Positions 38,788-48,466 of a DNA stretch of 64,000 bases are shown here, piece by piece. The notes beneath the pieces were generated by a model. It searched no databases. It was not told the origin of the DNA and saw only the letters and a list, made by a program, of their open reading frames with translations. The translations under genes and the position numbers were made by a program. The DNA is from G963665495 sp963667575. GTDB taxonomy: Bacteria; Desulfobacterota; Desulfovibrionia; Desulfovibrionales; Desulfovibrionaceae. The stretch is from positions 197,616 to 261,615 of the forward strand of contig CAXXHY010000010.1 in assembly GCA_963667575.2 (NCBI GenBank), read 5' to 3'. Every line of letters starts with the position of its first letter. The stretch's first letter is position 1.

Positions 38788-39672
38788 CTAATCGTTTTCC
38801 TGCTCAGGACGTGTTTTCCAGCGTCGGTGCATCCAGAACCATTGCTCCGGGGTTGCCCGGACCTGCTTTTCCACAGCCTGCGTATAAAATTCCGCTGCCT
38901 GGCGTACGCGATCGCGGATGCTGCCTTTGAGTGAGGACGTACGCAGTGGTTCGCCAACATGCAGACAATAGCGCCCTTCCGGCAAACGCGTCATGAAGGC
39001 GGGCCAGATGGCTGCTTTGGCTCTGACTGCCAAAAGAGCCGGGCCCATGTTCACGGCCGCGGTCTCTCCCAGAAAAGGCAGAAAAACAGCTTCGTCGCGA
39101 CGGCAGTTATGGTCCACCAGAAAAGCCACTGCCCCGCGCTGCCGCAGAATTTCCAGGGTCGGACCGGATGCGTTGCGGTGCTCGATAATCCGCACGCCGG
39201 GCCGGGTCCGCAAGCGGAAAATCAACCGGTTCATGGCCTCATCCTTGGTGTTTCGTATCACGATTCCCTTGGCCGGACGATCCAGTACGAGCTGTTGCGC
39301 ACCGGCCAGCAGTTCCCAGGCTCCCAGGTGCGCCGTGGCCAGCACTGCCGGTTCGGGATCCGCACATACGGCTGCAAGGTTCTGAGGATCCGCGTATTGC
39401 AGCCGTTCGGTCATGAAATGCCAGTCTGCCCGGCGTGCCAGCAGCAACTCCAGGAAACTGCGGCAACTGTTGGAGAAACTGGAACGGGCGATCCGCCTGG
39501 CTTCCCCGTACGGAAGGTTCAGATGCTCAGCCACGGCTTTGGTGGCAATGGCCCGGCGTTTGGGCAAAGCCAGCCATAACAGCTTGCCAAGCTGATCACC
39601 GGCCATGCTGACCGGTCCGAATCCCAGAGCATCACCTGTCGCTGCAACCAGATTATACAGGATATCGCGCAT
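38788..39672 (-). CDS. LpxL/HtrB-family lipid A acyltransferase
   Basis: 294-residue membrane-associated acyltransferase that adds a secondary acyl chain to lipid A. The HX4E catalytic motif is visible as HLGAWE near residue 113, followed by GIVIRNTKDEAMNRLI and the VDHNCRRDEAVFLPFLG region with the family's F-G-x-x-A pattern (AVNMGPALLAVRAKA). It is the third gene in the series msbA, DUF374, lpxL-like; seven bases separate it from the DUF374 gene. LpxL versus LpxM cannot be told here. Confidence 0.92.
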   Translation of the reverse strand: MRDILYNLVAATGDALGFGPVSMAGDQLGKLLWLALPKRRAIATKAVAEHLNLPYGEARRIARSSFSNSCRSFLELLLARRADWHFMTERLQYADPQNLAAVCADPEPAVLATAHLGAWELLAGAQQLVLDRPAKGIVIRNTKDEAMNRLIFRLRTRPGVRIIEHRNASGPTLEILRQRGAVAFLVDHNCRRDEAVFLPFLGETAAVNMGPALLAVRAKAAIWPAFMTRLPEGRYCLHVGEPLRTSSLKGSIRDRVRQAAEFYTQAVEKQVRATPEQWFWMHRRWKTRPEQEND

Positions 39673-39678
39673 GAGGGC

Positions 39679-40326
39679 CTACCGCAGGTCGAGCATACGT
39701 TGCTCGAGCTTGGCCATTTCACGCTGCATGGCCGTATCATTCAGGCCGGTGTCTTCGAGGACATCCAGTTCATAGGGGACGCCGATAACTATGCGTACGC
39801 GCGCAAAGGGCAAAGGAAGCTGGAATTTGTCCCAGGCTTTTTGGAAAATCTTTGCCCGTGAAATGAAGATGCGAATGGGGGTGAGCAGGGAGCCGGACTT
39901 GTAGGCCAGATAAATGGCCCCTTCCTTGACCTTATGGCGCGGTCCGCGCGGGCCGTCCACGGTGACCACTCCTATCCTGCCAAGGTCGCGCATGGCCCGG
40001 CGGATCTGAATCAGGGCCTTGACCCCGCCTCGAGATTTGGAGCCACGGGCTGTCACCAGTCCGAGGCCTTCGAGCAGCTGGGCCATGATTTCACCGTCCT
40101 TGCTCTGGCTTACAATGGCCGCGTACTCGTACCCCTGAGTACGCAAGTACGGCAGGCAAAAGGTTTCATCGTGAAAATGCGTAAAAACCAGTTGTTTTCC
40201 CTGTTCCTTGGCCGCGACAATGGCCTGCCAGTTCACGACTTCATAGCGCAGGGTGCGTTCCCAAAGTTTGTAAAGGGTCACCATGACAGGCGCCCAACGG
40301 TGGATATCGGTCTGATTGATGCGCAA
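39679..40326 (-). CDS. DUF374 acyltransferase-like protein
   Basis: About 215 residues, related to lysophospholipid acyltransferases. The family's HFHDETF (HX4D-like) motif and VDGPRGPRHKVKEGAIYLAYKSG are both present. The homologous part starts just after the msbA stop, and the best start is a TTG at 40326, eight bases after AGGG. An in-frame ATG at 40404 would overlap msbA by over 70 bases and add non-family sequence. Tight packing between msbA and lpxL points to a lipid A or outer-membrane lipid role (inference). Confidence 0.85.
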   Translation of the reverse strand: MRINQTDIHRWAPVMVTLYKLWERTLRYEVVNWQAIVAAKEQGKQLVFTHFHDETFCLPYLRTQGYEYAAIVSQSKDGEIMAQLLEGLGLVTARGSKSRGGVKALIQIRRAMRDLGRIGVVTVDGPRGPRHKVKEGAIYLAYKSGSLLTPIRIFISRAKIFQKAWDKFQLPLPFARVRIVIGVPYELDVLEDTGLNDTAMQREMAKLEQRMLDLR

Positions 40327-40331
40327 GCGCT

Positions 40332-42119
40332 CTACCCTGCCTGTGCCGCACCGTTCTGCGGCGATTCGAATTGAATGGCGTACAGCCGCTGATACAGTTC
40401 GCATTGTTGCAGCAATTGCTCATGCGTGCCTTGAGAAATGATCCTTCCCTTGTCCATAACGATGATACGGTCCGCGGACAATACCGTGGAAAGACGGTGC
40501 GCGATGACAATGCTCGTACGGTCGCGCATCAGATTTTCCAGAGCAAGCTGCACAATGCGTTCGGATTCCGTATCCAGGGCGCTGGTGGCCTCGTCCAGAA
40601 CAAGCAACGGCGGATTTTTGAGCAAGGCCCGAGCGATTGTCAGCCGCTGTTTCTGTCCGCCTGAAAGTTTGACGCCGCGTTCGCCAAGGACAGTGTCGTA
40701 CCCGTCGGGCAGATCCAGGACGAATTCATGCGCATAGGCTGCCTCGCATACGCGCTGCACGGCTTCCTGGTCCACCTGGGCCTGGCCGTAAGCCACGTTT
40801 TCGGTGACGCTGACATTGAACAGAAAAGGTTCCTGCGAAACTATCCCGATGGAACGCCGCAACTCGGCCAGAGAAAATTCCTGCAGATCCGTACCATTGA
40901 TGAGTATACGTCCGGATTGAGGCAGGTAGAAACGGGGAATCAGATTGGCCAGCGTACTTTTTCCGGCTCCGCTGGGCCCGACCAGGGCCACCCTTTCGCC
41001 CGCGCGTACGGTGAAGCTCACATGGTCCAGAGCCGGGGTGCTCGTATCTCCATAATGAAACAACACCTTGTCGAAATGCATCTCCTTGAAAGGCATTTCC
41101 AAGGGCTTGCCGCCGTCTTGTTCGACCTGCAATTCGGGCGAATCCAGCACTTCGAAAACCCGCTCCGCTCCGGCCAGCGCCTGCTGAATGTCCGAGTTGG
41201 CCACGGAAAGTTTCTTGATGGGCTCGTAAAGCATGAGCAGTGCGGTGATGAAAGAGAAGAAAGCACCGGGTGAAGATTCGCCGTTGATGACCTTGTAGCC
41301 TCCGTACCAGATGATGATGGCCACACCTATGGCGCCTATCAATTCCATGATTCTGGAGGACAATTCGCTCAGAACGACCTCCTTGAGGGCGATGCCCACG
41401 AGGCGGTTGTTTTCCTTCTTGAATTGCTTGCCTTCGCGCTTTTCCGCTGCAAAGGCCTTGACCACGCGAATGCCGGAAAAGGTCTCCTGCAGTACGGTGG
41501 AAATGTCCGCAAGTTTGGACTGGTTGCGCCGGCCGTATTTGCGCAGCTTGCGGGCGAAAAAGAAGAACGGATAAATGGCCGCAGGCAATACCAGGACAGC
41601 CCAGATGGCCAGCTGCCAGTCACGGAAGAACACCACTCCCATCAGAGCCACCATGGTCATAATCTGTCGGATGACCATGACGGCAGCTGGCAGACTCATG
41701 CGAATCAACAACACGTCATTGATGACACGGGACATGAGCATGCCTATCTGGTTGTCTTCGAAAAATTTGATGGGTAGAAACACCATCTTGGTGTGCAGCT
41801 CATTGCGCAGGGTTTCCAGAACCTGCAGGCCAGCCCATTTCATCAGGTAATTCTGCAGGTACTGAGCCGTTCCCTTGACCAGGATCAACAGTACGTAGAT
41901 CAGGGGGATCATCATCAGAGCCTGCTCGTCCTTGCGGATGAAAATGTCGTCCAGGGCCGGCTGAACCAGAAATGCCGCGGCTCCCGTACACATGGCCACA
42001 ACCGACATGGAAATCATACCGCCCAGAACTTTGCCCCAGTGCGGTTTGAAATAGCCTACGCAACGGACCATCAATGGCCAGCTTTTTAGATATTCGGAGC
42101 TGTCGCGTGTTAGTTTCAT
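40332..42119 (-). CDS. msbA: Lipid A export ABC transporter MsbA
   Basis: 595-residue half-transporter that flips lipid A-core across the inner membrane. Six membrane helices in the first 320 residues are followed by the ATPase: Walker A VGPSGAGKST, signature LSGGQKQR, Walker B LLVLDEATSALD and the H-loop IAHRLST. It is first in the msbA-DUF374-lpxL-like operon. The 73-base divergent gap to yedF's upstream region likely holds both promoters. Confidence 0.95.
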   Translation of the reverse strand: MKLTRDSSEYLKSWPLMVRCVGYFKPHWGKVLGGMISMSVVAMCTGAAAFLVQPALDDIFIRKDEQALMMIPLIYVLLILVKGTAQYLQNYLMKWAGLQVLETLRNELHTKMVFLPIKFFEDNQIGMLMSRVINDVLLIRMSLPAAVMVIRQIMTMVALMGVVFFRDWQLAIWAVLVLPAAIYPFFFFARKLRKYGRRNQSKLADISTVLQETFSGIRVVKAFAAEKREGKQFKKENNRLVGIALKEVVLSELSSRIMELIGAIGVAIIIWYGGYKVINGESSPGAFFSFITALLMLYEPIKKLSVANSDIQQALAGAERVFEVLDSPELQVEQDGGKPLEMPFKEMHFDKVLFHYGDTSTPALDHVSFTVRAGERVALVGPSGAGKSTLANLIPRFYLPQSGRILINGTDLQEFSLAELRRSIGIVSQEPFLFNVSVTENVAYGQAQVDQEAVQRVCEAAYAHEFVLDLPDGYDTVLGERGVKLSGGQKQRLTIARALLKNPPLLVLDEATSALDTESERIVQLALENLMRDRTSIVIAHRLSTVLSADRIIVMDKGRIISQGTHEQLLQQCELYQRLYAIQFESPQNGAAQAG

Positions 42120-42239
42120 TGAAATTTCTGCACCCTTGTTATTGATATATCTAATTGGTTCGGTGGTTATTTATAGTTATTTTTTATTTGATTGTTCACC
42201 ACTACAGACTACAATACGCAAAAAAAATCGGAGGAAAGT

Positions 42240-42866
42240 ATGCCCAAGCTCATTCTGGACTGCAAGGGGTTGCCCTGTCCCCAGCCCGTTTTGCAATGCA
42301 AGAACAGCATTGAATCCAGTGCTCCCGAAGCCCTGGAAATTATAGTGGACAATGAAGCGGCCAAACAAAATGTCAGCCGTTTTCTGCAAACAAAGCAATA
42401 TGAAGTAACCGAGATTGTGGAAGAGGACAATGCCTGGCGGATCAAGGCCTCCAGTGCGGGTTCCCCGGCCCAGGAAAACACTCCTGCTCCGGCGGCTTCT
42501 GCAGCTCCCCAGAGCCTGGATCAGATCAACAGTCAGACTCTTGTTTTCATCACCTCCGAAAACCTCGGCAATGGGGACGACGTTCTTGGCGGCAAGCTGA
42601 TGTACAATTTTCTGGCCACCCTGCCCGAACTGGGTGAAGAACTCTGGCGTATCGTGCTGGTCAATGGCGGAGTCAAATTGACCGTCACCGGCTCGCCCTC
42701 ACTGGATTTATTGAAAAAACTCGAGTCCAATGGCGTCAGCATCCTGGTCTGCGGCACATGCCTTGATCATTTTGGCATTTTGGACCAAAAGGAAGTTGGC
42801 GAAACCACGAACATGTTGGACGTGGTTACCAGCCTTCAATTGGCATCCAAAGTGATAAGAGCTTAA
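42240..42866 (+). CDS. yedF: Selenium metabolism protein YedF
   Basis: 208 residues. N-terminal TusA/SirA-like domain with the CPQPVL motif (DCKGLPCPQPVLQCKNS), an Ala/Pro linker, and a C-terminal DsrE-like domain (TLVFITSENLGNGDDVLGGKLM; GVSILVCGTCLDHFG with the conserved Cys). This two-domain layout defines the YedF family found in selenium-using bacteria. The ATG at 42240 follows CGGAGG. Its stop overlaps the start of the next gene (TAATG), giving translational coupling to the pseudouridine synthase. Confidence 0.92.
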   Translation: MPKLILDCKGLPCPQPVLQCKNSIESSAPEALEIIVDNEAAKQNVSRFLQTKQYEVTEIVEEDNAWRIKASSAGSPAQENTPAPAASAAPQSLDQINSQTLVFITSENLGNGDDVLGGKLMYNFLATLPELGEELWRIVLVNGGVKLTVTGSPSLDLLKKLESNGVSILVCGTCLDHFGILDQKEVGETTNMLDVVTSLQLASKVIRA

Positions 42867-43672
42867 TGAGTAGCAACACACCACAGAAAAATACCTCGAA
42901 AAAAGTATCGTCTCCCGCGTTGTCCACTGGCCCTGTTCGTATCAACAAGGCCATTGCCGGCGCGGGTTTTTGTTCACGCCGCAAGGCCGATGAACTCATA
43001 GCCGCCGGACGGGTCAGACTCAACGGCGAAATAGTCAGCGAACCAGGCGTCAAGGTGGATCCCTCCACGGATGTCCTGGCAGTGGACGGCAAGAAAATTC
43101 AACTGGCAGCAGATGAGCCGCAACTGGTTTTGATGCTGCATAAACCCATTGAAGTGGTCACCACGGCGAATGATCCGGAGGGACGCAAGACCGTGCTGGA
43201 CCTGTTGCCCCAAGAACTGGTCGCACGCAGGCCTTTTCCGGTCGGACGTCTGGATTTTTATTCCGAAGGATTGCTGCTGCTGACCACGGATGGTGATCTG
43301 GCCTACCGACTGACGCATCCCAAGTGGCACCAATCCAAAATCTACCGGTTGCGCGTACGCGGTAAAGTGTCGCCTGAAGCCATCAAGGCCATGCAGAGCG
43401 GCATGCAACTGGAAGAAGGCGAAACAGTGGCTCCCATAGGGGTGAAAGTAGTCAGGGAATCCGAACGCGATACCGTGCTTGAGTTGACCTTGATGCAGGG
43501 CGTCAACCGCCAGATCCGCCGTATGTGCCGGGATCTGGAGCTTGTCGTGCTGCGCTTGCAGCGTATCTCCTTGGGCCCCTTGCAATTGGGCAATCTCGGC
43601 TCGGGAAAATGGCGCGAGCTGAGTACGGAAGAACTTGCCTCGCTGCGTTCCGCTGTGGAGCTGGATAAATAA
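42866..43672 (+). CDS. RsuA/RluB-family pseudouridine synthase
   Basis: 268 residues. N-terminal S4 RNA-binding domain (VRINKAIAGAGFCSRRKADELIAAGRVRLNGEIVSEPG split across the fold) and the catalytic domain with the GRLDFYSEGLLLLTTDGDLAYRL motif holding the active Asp. The NRQIRRMCRDLEL stretch is typical. It modifies rRNA, most likely 23S as RluB, although RsuA/RluE/RluF cannot be separated by eye. Coupled to yedF by start-stop overlap. Confidence 0.92.
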   Translation: MSSNTPQKNTSKKVSSPALSTGPVRINKAIAGAGFCSRRKADELIAAGRVRLNGEIVSEPGVKVDPSTDVLAVDGKKIQLAADEPQLVLMLHKPIEVVTTANDPEGRKTVLDLLPQELVARRPFPVGRLDFYSEGLLLLTTDGDLAYRLTHPKWHQSKIYRLRVRGKVSPEAIKAMQSGMQLEEGETVAPIGVKVVRESERDTVLELTLMQGVNRQIRRMCRDLELVVLRLQRISLGPLQLGNLGSGKWRELSTEELASLRSAVELDK

Positions 43673-43714
43673 TTGGGGGGCAACTGCCCGTTTTCCCAAT
43701 CGTTTTTGCAAGAA

Positions 43715-43752
43715 GCGATGGAAAGCCCTTTGGGCTCTCCATCGCATTTTTT
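43715..43752. terminator. Rho-independent terminator
   Basis: Stem GCGATGGAAAGCCC / GGGCTCTCCATCGC with one mismatch and a short TTT-type loop, then ATTTTTT. Between convergent pseudouridine synthase and pepA. Confidence 0.9.
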
Positions 43753-43762
43753 ATAGGTCCTG

Positions 43763-45223
43763 TTAGGCCATCTTTTTCGCCAGGGCCACCAGGGTTCGTA
43801 CGGCAAAACCTTTGCCGCCCTTGCCAATGGGGCCGAGTTCGTCTTCTTTGCCGCCCGGACCGGCGATGTCCAGATGAAGCCATTTCTGGTCTTCTTTGAC
43901 CCAGTTTTGTAGGAAAAGCGCTGCCAATATGGAGCCCCCTTCCCTGGACTTGCCCGTATTGTTCAGATCAGCAATGTCCGATTTGAGCTTTTCTGCATAG
44001 GGAGCGTACAGCGGCAACTGGCAAAAAGGTTCGCCGGTTTTATCCCCGGCATCGATAAGCAAGCGTACGCTGTCCTGATCATTACCGTAGACTGCTGCGA
44101 TGTCTTCACCCAGAGCGACTACTGCCGCGCCGGTGAGTGTGGCCGCGTCGATGATCAGATCCGGATTTTTTTCACCGGCCAGAGCCAGCCCGTCCGCCAG
44201 AAGCATGCGTCCTTCCGCATCCGTATTGAGAATTTCCACTGTTTTGCCGCTGCGGGTCGTGACCACGTCGCTGACATGGTACGCGGTGGATGAAACATCG
44301 TTTTCGGCCAGCGGAGTAATGGAGGTCACTTTAACGGGAAGCTGCAAACGGGCAATGGCGCAAGCTGCGGCAAAGGTGCCTGCGGCACCTCCCATGTCGT
44401 ATTTCATGCCGACCTGATACGTGGGCGGTTTAAGGCTGTAGCCGCCCGTATCAAAGGTGACGCCTTTGCCCACCAGGGCCAGATGCGGTGTCTGTTCCGT
44501 GGCGCCCGCGGGCGTATAGCTGGCAATAACCATCCGAGGCTGGTTGGATGCTCCCTTGCCCACGCTCAGCACGCCACCGCAGTTTTCCTGATCCAGGCGT
44601 TTCTCATCCCAGATTTCCACCTGCAGTCCGCTTTTTTTGCCCATCTCTTGGAATGCCTGGGCCAGGCTGGGCGGATGGATGACATTGGGCGGTTCGTTCA
44701 GCACATCCCGTGCAAAGGAAATACATTCGATGACCACTCTGGCATTTTCCAGTTTTTCCGGCAGGGATTCGCTTTGCTGTCCTGTGACCACCATAAGAGC
44801 ATCCACAGCAGAACTTTTCTTTTCCTTATAGGTCTCAAACGTGTATCCGCCGAGAAGCAAGCCTTCGTGGGCAGACAGGAGCAACTCTTCATGCGCGCCA
44901 TCCAGCACCACCACAATCCGTTGGAATTTTTCTTTTCGGGCGCGTTGCATGACAGCTGCCGCGGCATTTTTCAAATTTTCCACAATGGGAAGCGTATCGT
45001 CATCAAGGCGAACACTGATGGCCTGCACAAAAGATCCGTCGATATCTCCGGCAAATGCAATGCGCTGACCACCGGCATCCGGACTGACCGCCAGATTTTG
45101 CAGCCAGCCAGGCAAATTCCGGGTATCCGCGGCACAGGTTGATTCATTCAGAAAAGGGATGAGCACCAGATCATTTTTGGGGACAGGATAGGTATTTTCC
45201 AACCCGAATTGGGGTAATGTCAT
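43763..45223 (-). CDS. pepA: Leucyl aminopeptidase (M17)
   Basis: Dinuclear zinc aminopeptidase of about 486 residues. The M17 signature NTDAEGRMLLADGL is intact, as are VGKGVTFDTGGYSLKP (metal and catalytic Lys/Asp) and KYDMGGAA. The ATG at 45223 (MTLPQFG) follows AAGGAG; an ATG seven codons earlier has none. Monocistronic. Besides peptide turnover, PepA can bind DNA in some bacteria; nothing here tests that. Confidence 0.95.
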   Translation of the reverse strand: MTLPQFGLENTYPVPKNDLVLIPFLNESTCAADTRNLPGWLQNLAVSPDAGGQRIAFAGDIDGSFVQAISVRLDDDTLPIVENLKNAAAAVMQRARKEKFQRIVVVLDGAHEELLLSAHEGLLLGGYTFETYKEKKSSAVDALMVVTGQQSESLPEKLENARVVIECISFARDVLNEPPNVIHPPSLAQAFQEMGKKSGLQVEIWDEKRLDQENCGGVLSVGKGASNQPRMVIASYTPAGATEQTPHLALVGKGVTFDTGGYSLKPPTYQVGMKYDMGGAAGTFAAACAIARLQLPVKVTSITPLAENDVSSTAYHVSDVVTTRSGKTVEILNTDAEGRMLLADGLALAGEKNPDLIIDAATLTGAAVVALGEDIAAVYGNDQDSVRLLIDAGDKTGEPFCQLPLYAPYAEKLKSDIADLNNTGKSREGGSILAALFLQNWVKEDQKWLHLDIAGPGGKEDELGPIGKGGKGFAVRTLVALAKKMA

Positions 45224-45467
45224 GCGAGTTCTCCTTTTTTCCAAGACTGAGTTCTTAAGCTATACACCCACAAGGGGCTTTTCAAGAGAGGGAGAAGCTT
45301 ATTTCTGAAATATTTTTTCCCATAGTTCGAAAGATCCCAATAAAATTATTCGTTTTCTGTATTGTCAAAGGGCAATAATTGAGCTAGACGACATTCGATT
45401 ATATCTATGTTATCTTTAGTTGCTTTTACCACCGAAACAAATAGTACTTCTACCATAGCTGAATACA

Positions 45468-46988
45468 ATGATTTCATCTCCATTGCCTGTAAAAAAGATT
45501 TTTTATATTTTTTGTTCTATTCTTAGTGTCGTTGCTGCTTTTGCAGTTGTTTATAGATTTACCTTGAGTCATTTCTATTACGGAGCTTTTTTGTTTGATG
45601 CAGGATGGTACTCCGATCTTATTTATAGAAATCCACTTCAAATCAATGCAAAATCATTAATATACCCAGGTAATTTTTTTAACTATCACTTCAGCCCTAT
45701 TTTTCAATTTTTTTCCCTATTGAGTTATTTAATTCCATTCTCGGAATGGCAATGGTTCAGTGTCTTTCAAGGATTCCATTTTTCAATTTTGAGTCTGACT
45801 GGATGTCTTTTGATCCAGACAAAATCAAAACTGCACTGGATCCTTGTAGGAATAATGAGCATATCAGGCGGATTGTTCTTCGCCTTCAATGGAATAGCCC
45901 TCAGCTGTCTAATATATCCGCATAACGAGGTTTTGATTCCCGCCTCGATTTCCCTGTTTATTTTGTTGCTGTTCCTCGGACATTACAAACTTGCGGCATT
46001 GCCCGTATTTTTTGCATTGATCAGCAGAGAAGATGCCGGGTTCCATATGACTGCCATTGTTTTTTTTCTATGGCTCTGGAACCTGAAACAAACTCCCAAA
46101 AAGTGGGATCAACGTATACTTATACGCTATGGTCTGGTCGCTTTCAGTTACAGCATCCTGGCCTGTCTCGCCCAACGCTTGTTTTTCGATTATCAAAGTT
46201 TGCTTGTTCATACCTTCATCGGAAGTCCCCCTTGGGGCCATATAACGCTTCCCCTGCTCTACCAACGTTTATTGTATCTTTTCAGTGATTGTCAGTACCT
46301 TGTTTATCCTTTCGTACTCGCGGTTTGTTCTGCGATTGTATTCCGCTCCTGGCTTTTTATCGCAGGGTATTTTGCGTATATCCCCTGGGTATTGTTGCTT
46401 GTTTTTGGAACAATGAACATTGATTTTTTCTTTGGCCTTTATTATGCGTTCCCTTTGACAGTCGGAATATTCATGAGCATGATTTCTTGTTTTTATATTC
46501 ATGGCTCAAATCAGAATAAGAAGATAAAACTGCAATACATTTCTGCATGTCTCTGTGTGTTGTTTCCTTTCAGTTCATTGGTGGGCGTCTATATGAAGTC
46601 TCCAGACTCACTTTCATTGGTTGCAAGCAGAGTTATCCACAGTGCTCCGACAGATGAAAAAAAACTGCGTTCTTTCATGGAAGTTTTTGAACAGCCAAAA
46701 ACTATCCACGGACTCTGCGCTTCGGAAAGCGTTATTGCTTTGCGCCCGAGTCTGTTTACATTTGCACAACGGGTCGATCAAAAGGAAACAGACTCCTGTC
46801 TGACCGTGATAACAATGATCGGCGCTTACGACGCGAATAAAAGTTATGATGTTATCCGCAAAAACGGTTTAAAATATTTTTATGCAGTTCCCGAAACAAT
46901 CATCGGGATAGCCAGCAAGGACCCCTTGCCTTCGGATTCTCCTTTGATACCCCATGTCATGCAGCTCGACCATGTCGTGCTGGAATAG
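45468..46988 (+). CDS. DUF2079-like polytopic membrane protein
   Basis: 506 residues with about ten membrane helices. The N-terminal periplasmic motif FDAGWYSDLIYRNP, followed by NYHFSPIFQFFSLLSYLIP, matches the DUF2079 group, thought to have a GT-C glycosyltransferase-like fold. A soluble C-terminal domain (about 395-506) includes CASESVIALRPSLFTFAQR. Base composition is more AT-rich than pepA. No ribosome site is clear. A role in envelope glycan transfer is an inference from the fold. Confidence 0.75.
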   Translation: MISSPLPVKKIFYIFCSILSVVAAFAVVYRFTLSHFYYGAFLFDAGWYSDLIYRNPLQINAKSLIYPGNFFNYHFSPIFQFFSLLSYLIPFSEWQWFSVFQGFHFSILSLTGCLLIQTKSKLHWILVGIMSISGGLFFAFNGIALSCLIYPHNEVLIPASISLFILLLFLGHYKLAALPVFFALISREDAGFHMTAIVFFLWLWNLKQTPKKWDQRILIRYGLVAFSYSILACLAQRLFFDYQSLLVHTFIGSPPWGHITLPLLYQRLLYLFSDCQYLVYPFVLAVCSAIVFRSWLFIAGYFAYIPWVLLLVFGTMNIDFFFGLYYAFPLTVGIFMSMISCFYIHGSNQNKKIKLQYISACLCVLFPFSSLVGVYMKSPDSLSLVASRVIHSAPTDEKKLRSFMEVFEQPKTIHGLCASESVIALRPSLFTFAQRVDQKETDSCLTVITMIGAYDANKSYDVIRKNGLKYFYAVPETIIGIASKDPLPSDSPLIPHVMQLDHVVLE

Positions 46989-47051
46989 ACTACCATATGT
47001 CCTGTTATTCCTGTTGACGAGTCTGCTATTTTTTTTGCAGACACAGCCAAC

Positions 47052-47087
47052 AAAAAACTCCCGGGATATATTCCGGGAGTTTTTTTG
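47052..47087. terminator. Rho-independent terminator, bidirectional
   Basis: 14-bp stem AAAAAACTCCCGGG / CCGGGAGTTTTTTT-type with a short loop (ATATATT), between convergent DUF2079 and PsiD-like genes. Confidence 0.92.
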
Positions 47088-47109
47088 TGATGGATAAAAA
47101 AACAGGAAG

Positions 47110-48466
47110 CTAATCGCCGGATTTTTTCACAGTTGCCAGTTTGGCGCGTACCGGGATGTTCTGAGCGTTTCCTCCCGGGGGTTGTCCGCGCAAGTCAAAA
47201 TCGACCTGCACTCCGGGGCGAAAAATCAGCGTATGTGTGGAACCTCCAAAGTGGAACATGCCCAGCTGGTCGCCCTTGTTCACATGTTGTCCTTCATAAA
47301 CAGTAATATCGTTGCTCGATACTTCCGCCATGCCGACGTATATGATGCACATGAGCCCGATATCGTGATTATCAGCCTGGATGTAGATGATACCACGGGC
47401 AGCCACCTGAGTGATGTAGGCTTGCGACAGATCCGGGCCGGCCGGATCAAAGCCCACGCTGGCGGCCTGCGCATAATAACTTCCATCCACCAGTCTGGTC
47501 TTGACCACTGTGCCGCTGACAGGACTATGCCAGCGATGGTAGCTCAGGGCGCTCAAAAAAGCCTGATAAACCGTACCTCCTGCAAACTGATCCGCCAGAG
47601 GATCGCCGGCCATCATGTGATATAAGGAATACGGCTGTCCCTTGATCCAGAAGGTATCTCTGGCTTTAACCTTATGAGCCAGTCTGTACGGCGCGGATTC
47701 GCAGGAATTCACAATGACCGAATCATCGTTCGGATTGGCCACAGGACGTTTGCCTTTGCGGAACAGGCGGGTAAAAAAGTCATCCCATGAAGAAAACCCA
47801 TGATAGGGCTGACCTGGATAACAAACAAAATCTTCTGCAAAGGTGGGCATGGCCTTTTTGGCATCGGGGCCAAACCAGCCGTTCGTATTGTCTGTAAGTA
47901 CATATCTGGAATCCGGCGAATCCAGAAAAACAGCCCATTGGTTGAGTATTTTCTGGAGCTGTTGGTTCACTTCGGGGTCAAGAAAGGCGGCAATGCCGGC
48001 GGGTGTTCCCATGGGCCAGTCCAGAATGGCGTTGATGGGGCACCCGACCAGACCGGAAGTGTTGAATTCGGGTGCCTTAGTCAGAATGCTGTTCAACAAT
48101 TTTAGCATGTGTTTGTAATCCCTGACCTGAGGTTGGCCTGTTGGGTCATTCTGATATTGCGGTTCGTTGGGAATCTGCTCGAACATTTGTGTAAACAACA
48201 TGTACAGTCTGGGGCTGTTTTCAATAATATCCTTGAATTCTCGAATGACAGGCAAAAGAGGCTTGTCACCCTCCGCTTCCGCTGCGCTGATTATGTCTTT
48301 TTTCCAGGTTTTCATTGCCCCCGGATCGGCGGGAAGCCACTTACCAGCTCCCGAAGCGGCACCTATGCTTTCGGTGGAGCTGGAGCTAATGGCTCCTGCG
48401 GATGAGGCCAATAAAAAAACAAACAAACAAAAACAATGCACTCAGCCAGATCCATTTGCCTTTCAT
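47110..48466 (-). CDS. Secreted PsiD-like decarboxylase, signal peptide out of frame
   Basis: About 440-residue member of the phosphatidylserine decarboxylase superfamily. An N-terminal PSDC-type domain (LLPVIREFKDIIENSP, DWPMGTPAGIAAFLDP, NGWFGPDA) precedes the catalytic part: SWDDFFTRLFR, NSCESAPYRL, YHRWHSPVSGTVVK, YVGMAEVSSNDITVYEGQHV and the self-cleavage site FHFGGSTH, where the Ser becomes the pyruvoyl group. These blocks follow the fungal tryptophan decarboxylase PsiD closely, so an aromatic amino acid or phosphatidylserine may be the substrate. The open frame begins with GTG at 48441, but ATG 48466 (MKGKWIWLSALFLF, SD GGGGA) lies in another frame. Removing one A from the A7 run at 48413-48419 joins them into a complete signal peptide. 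Confidence 0.8.
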
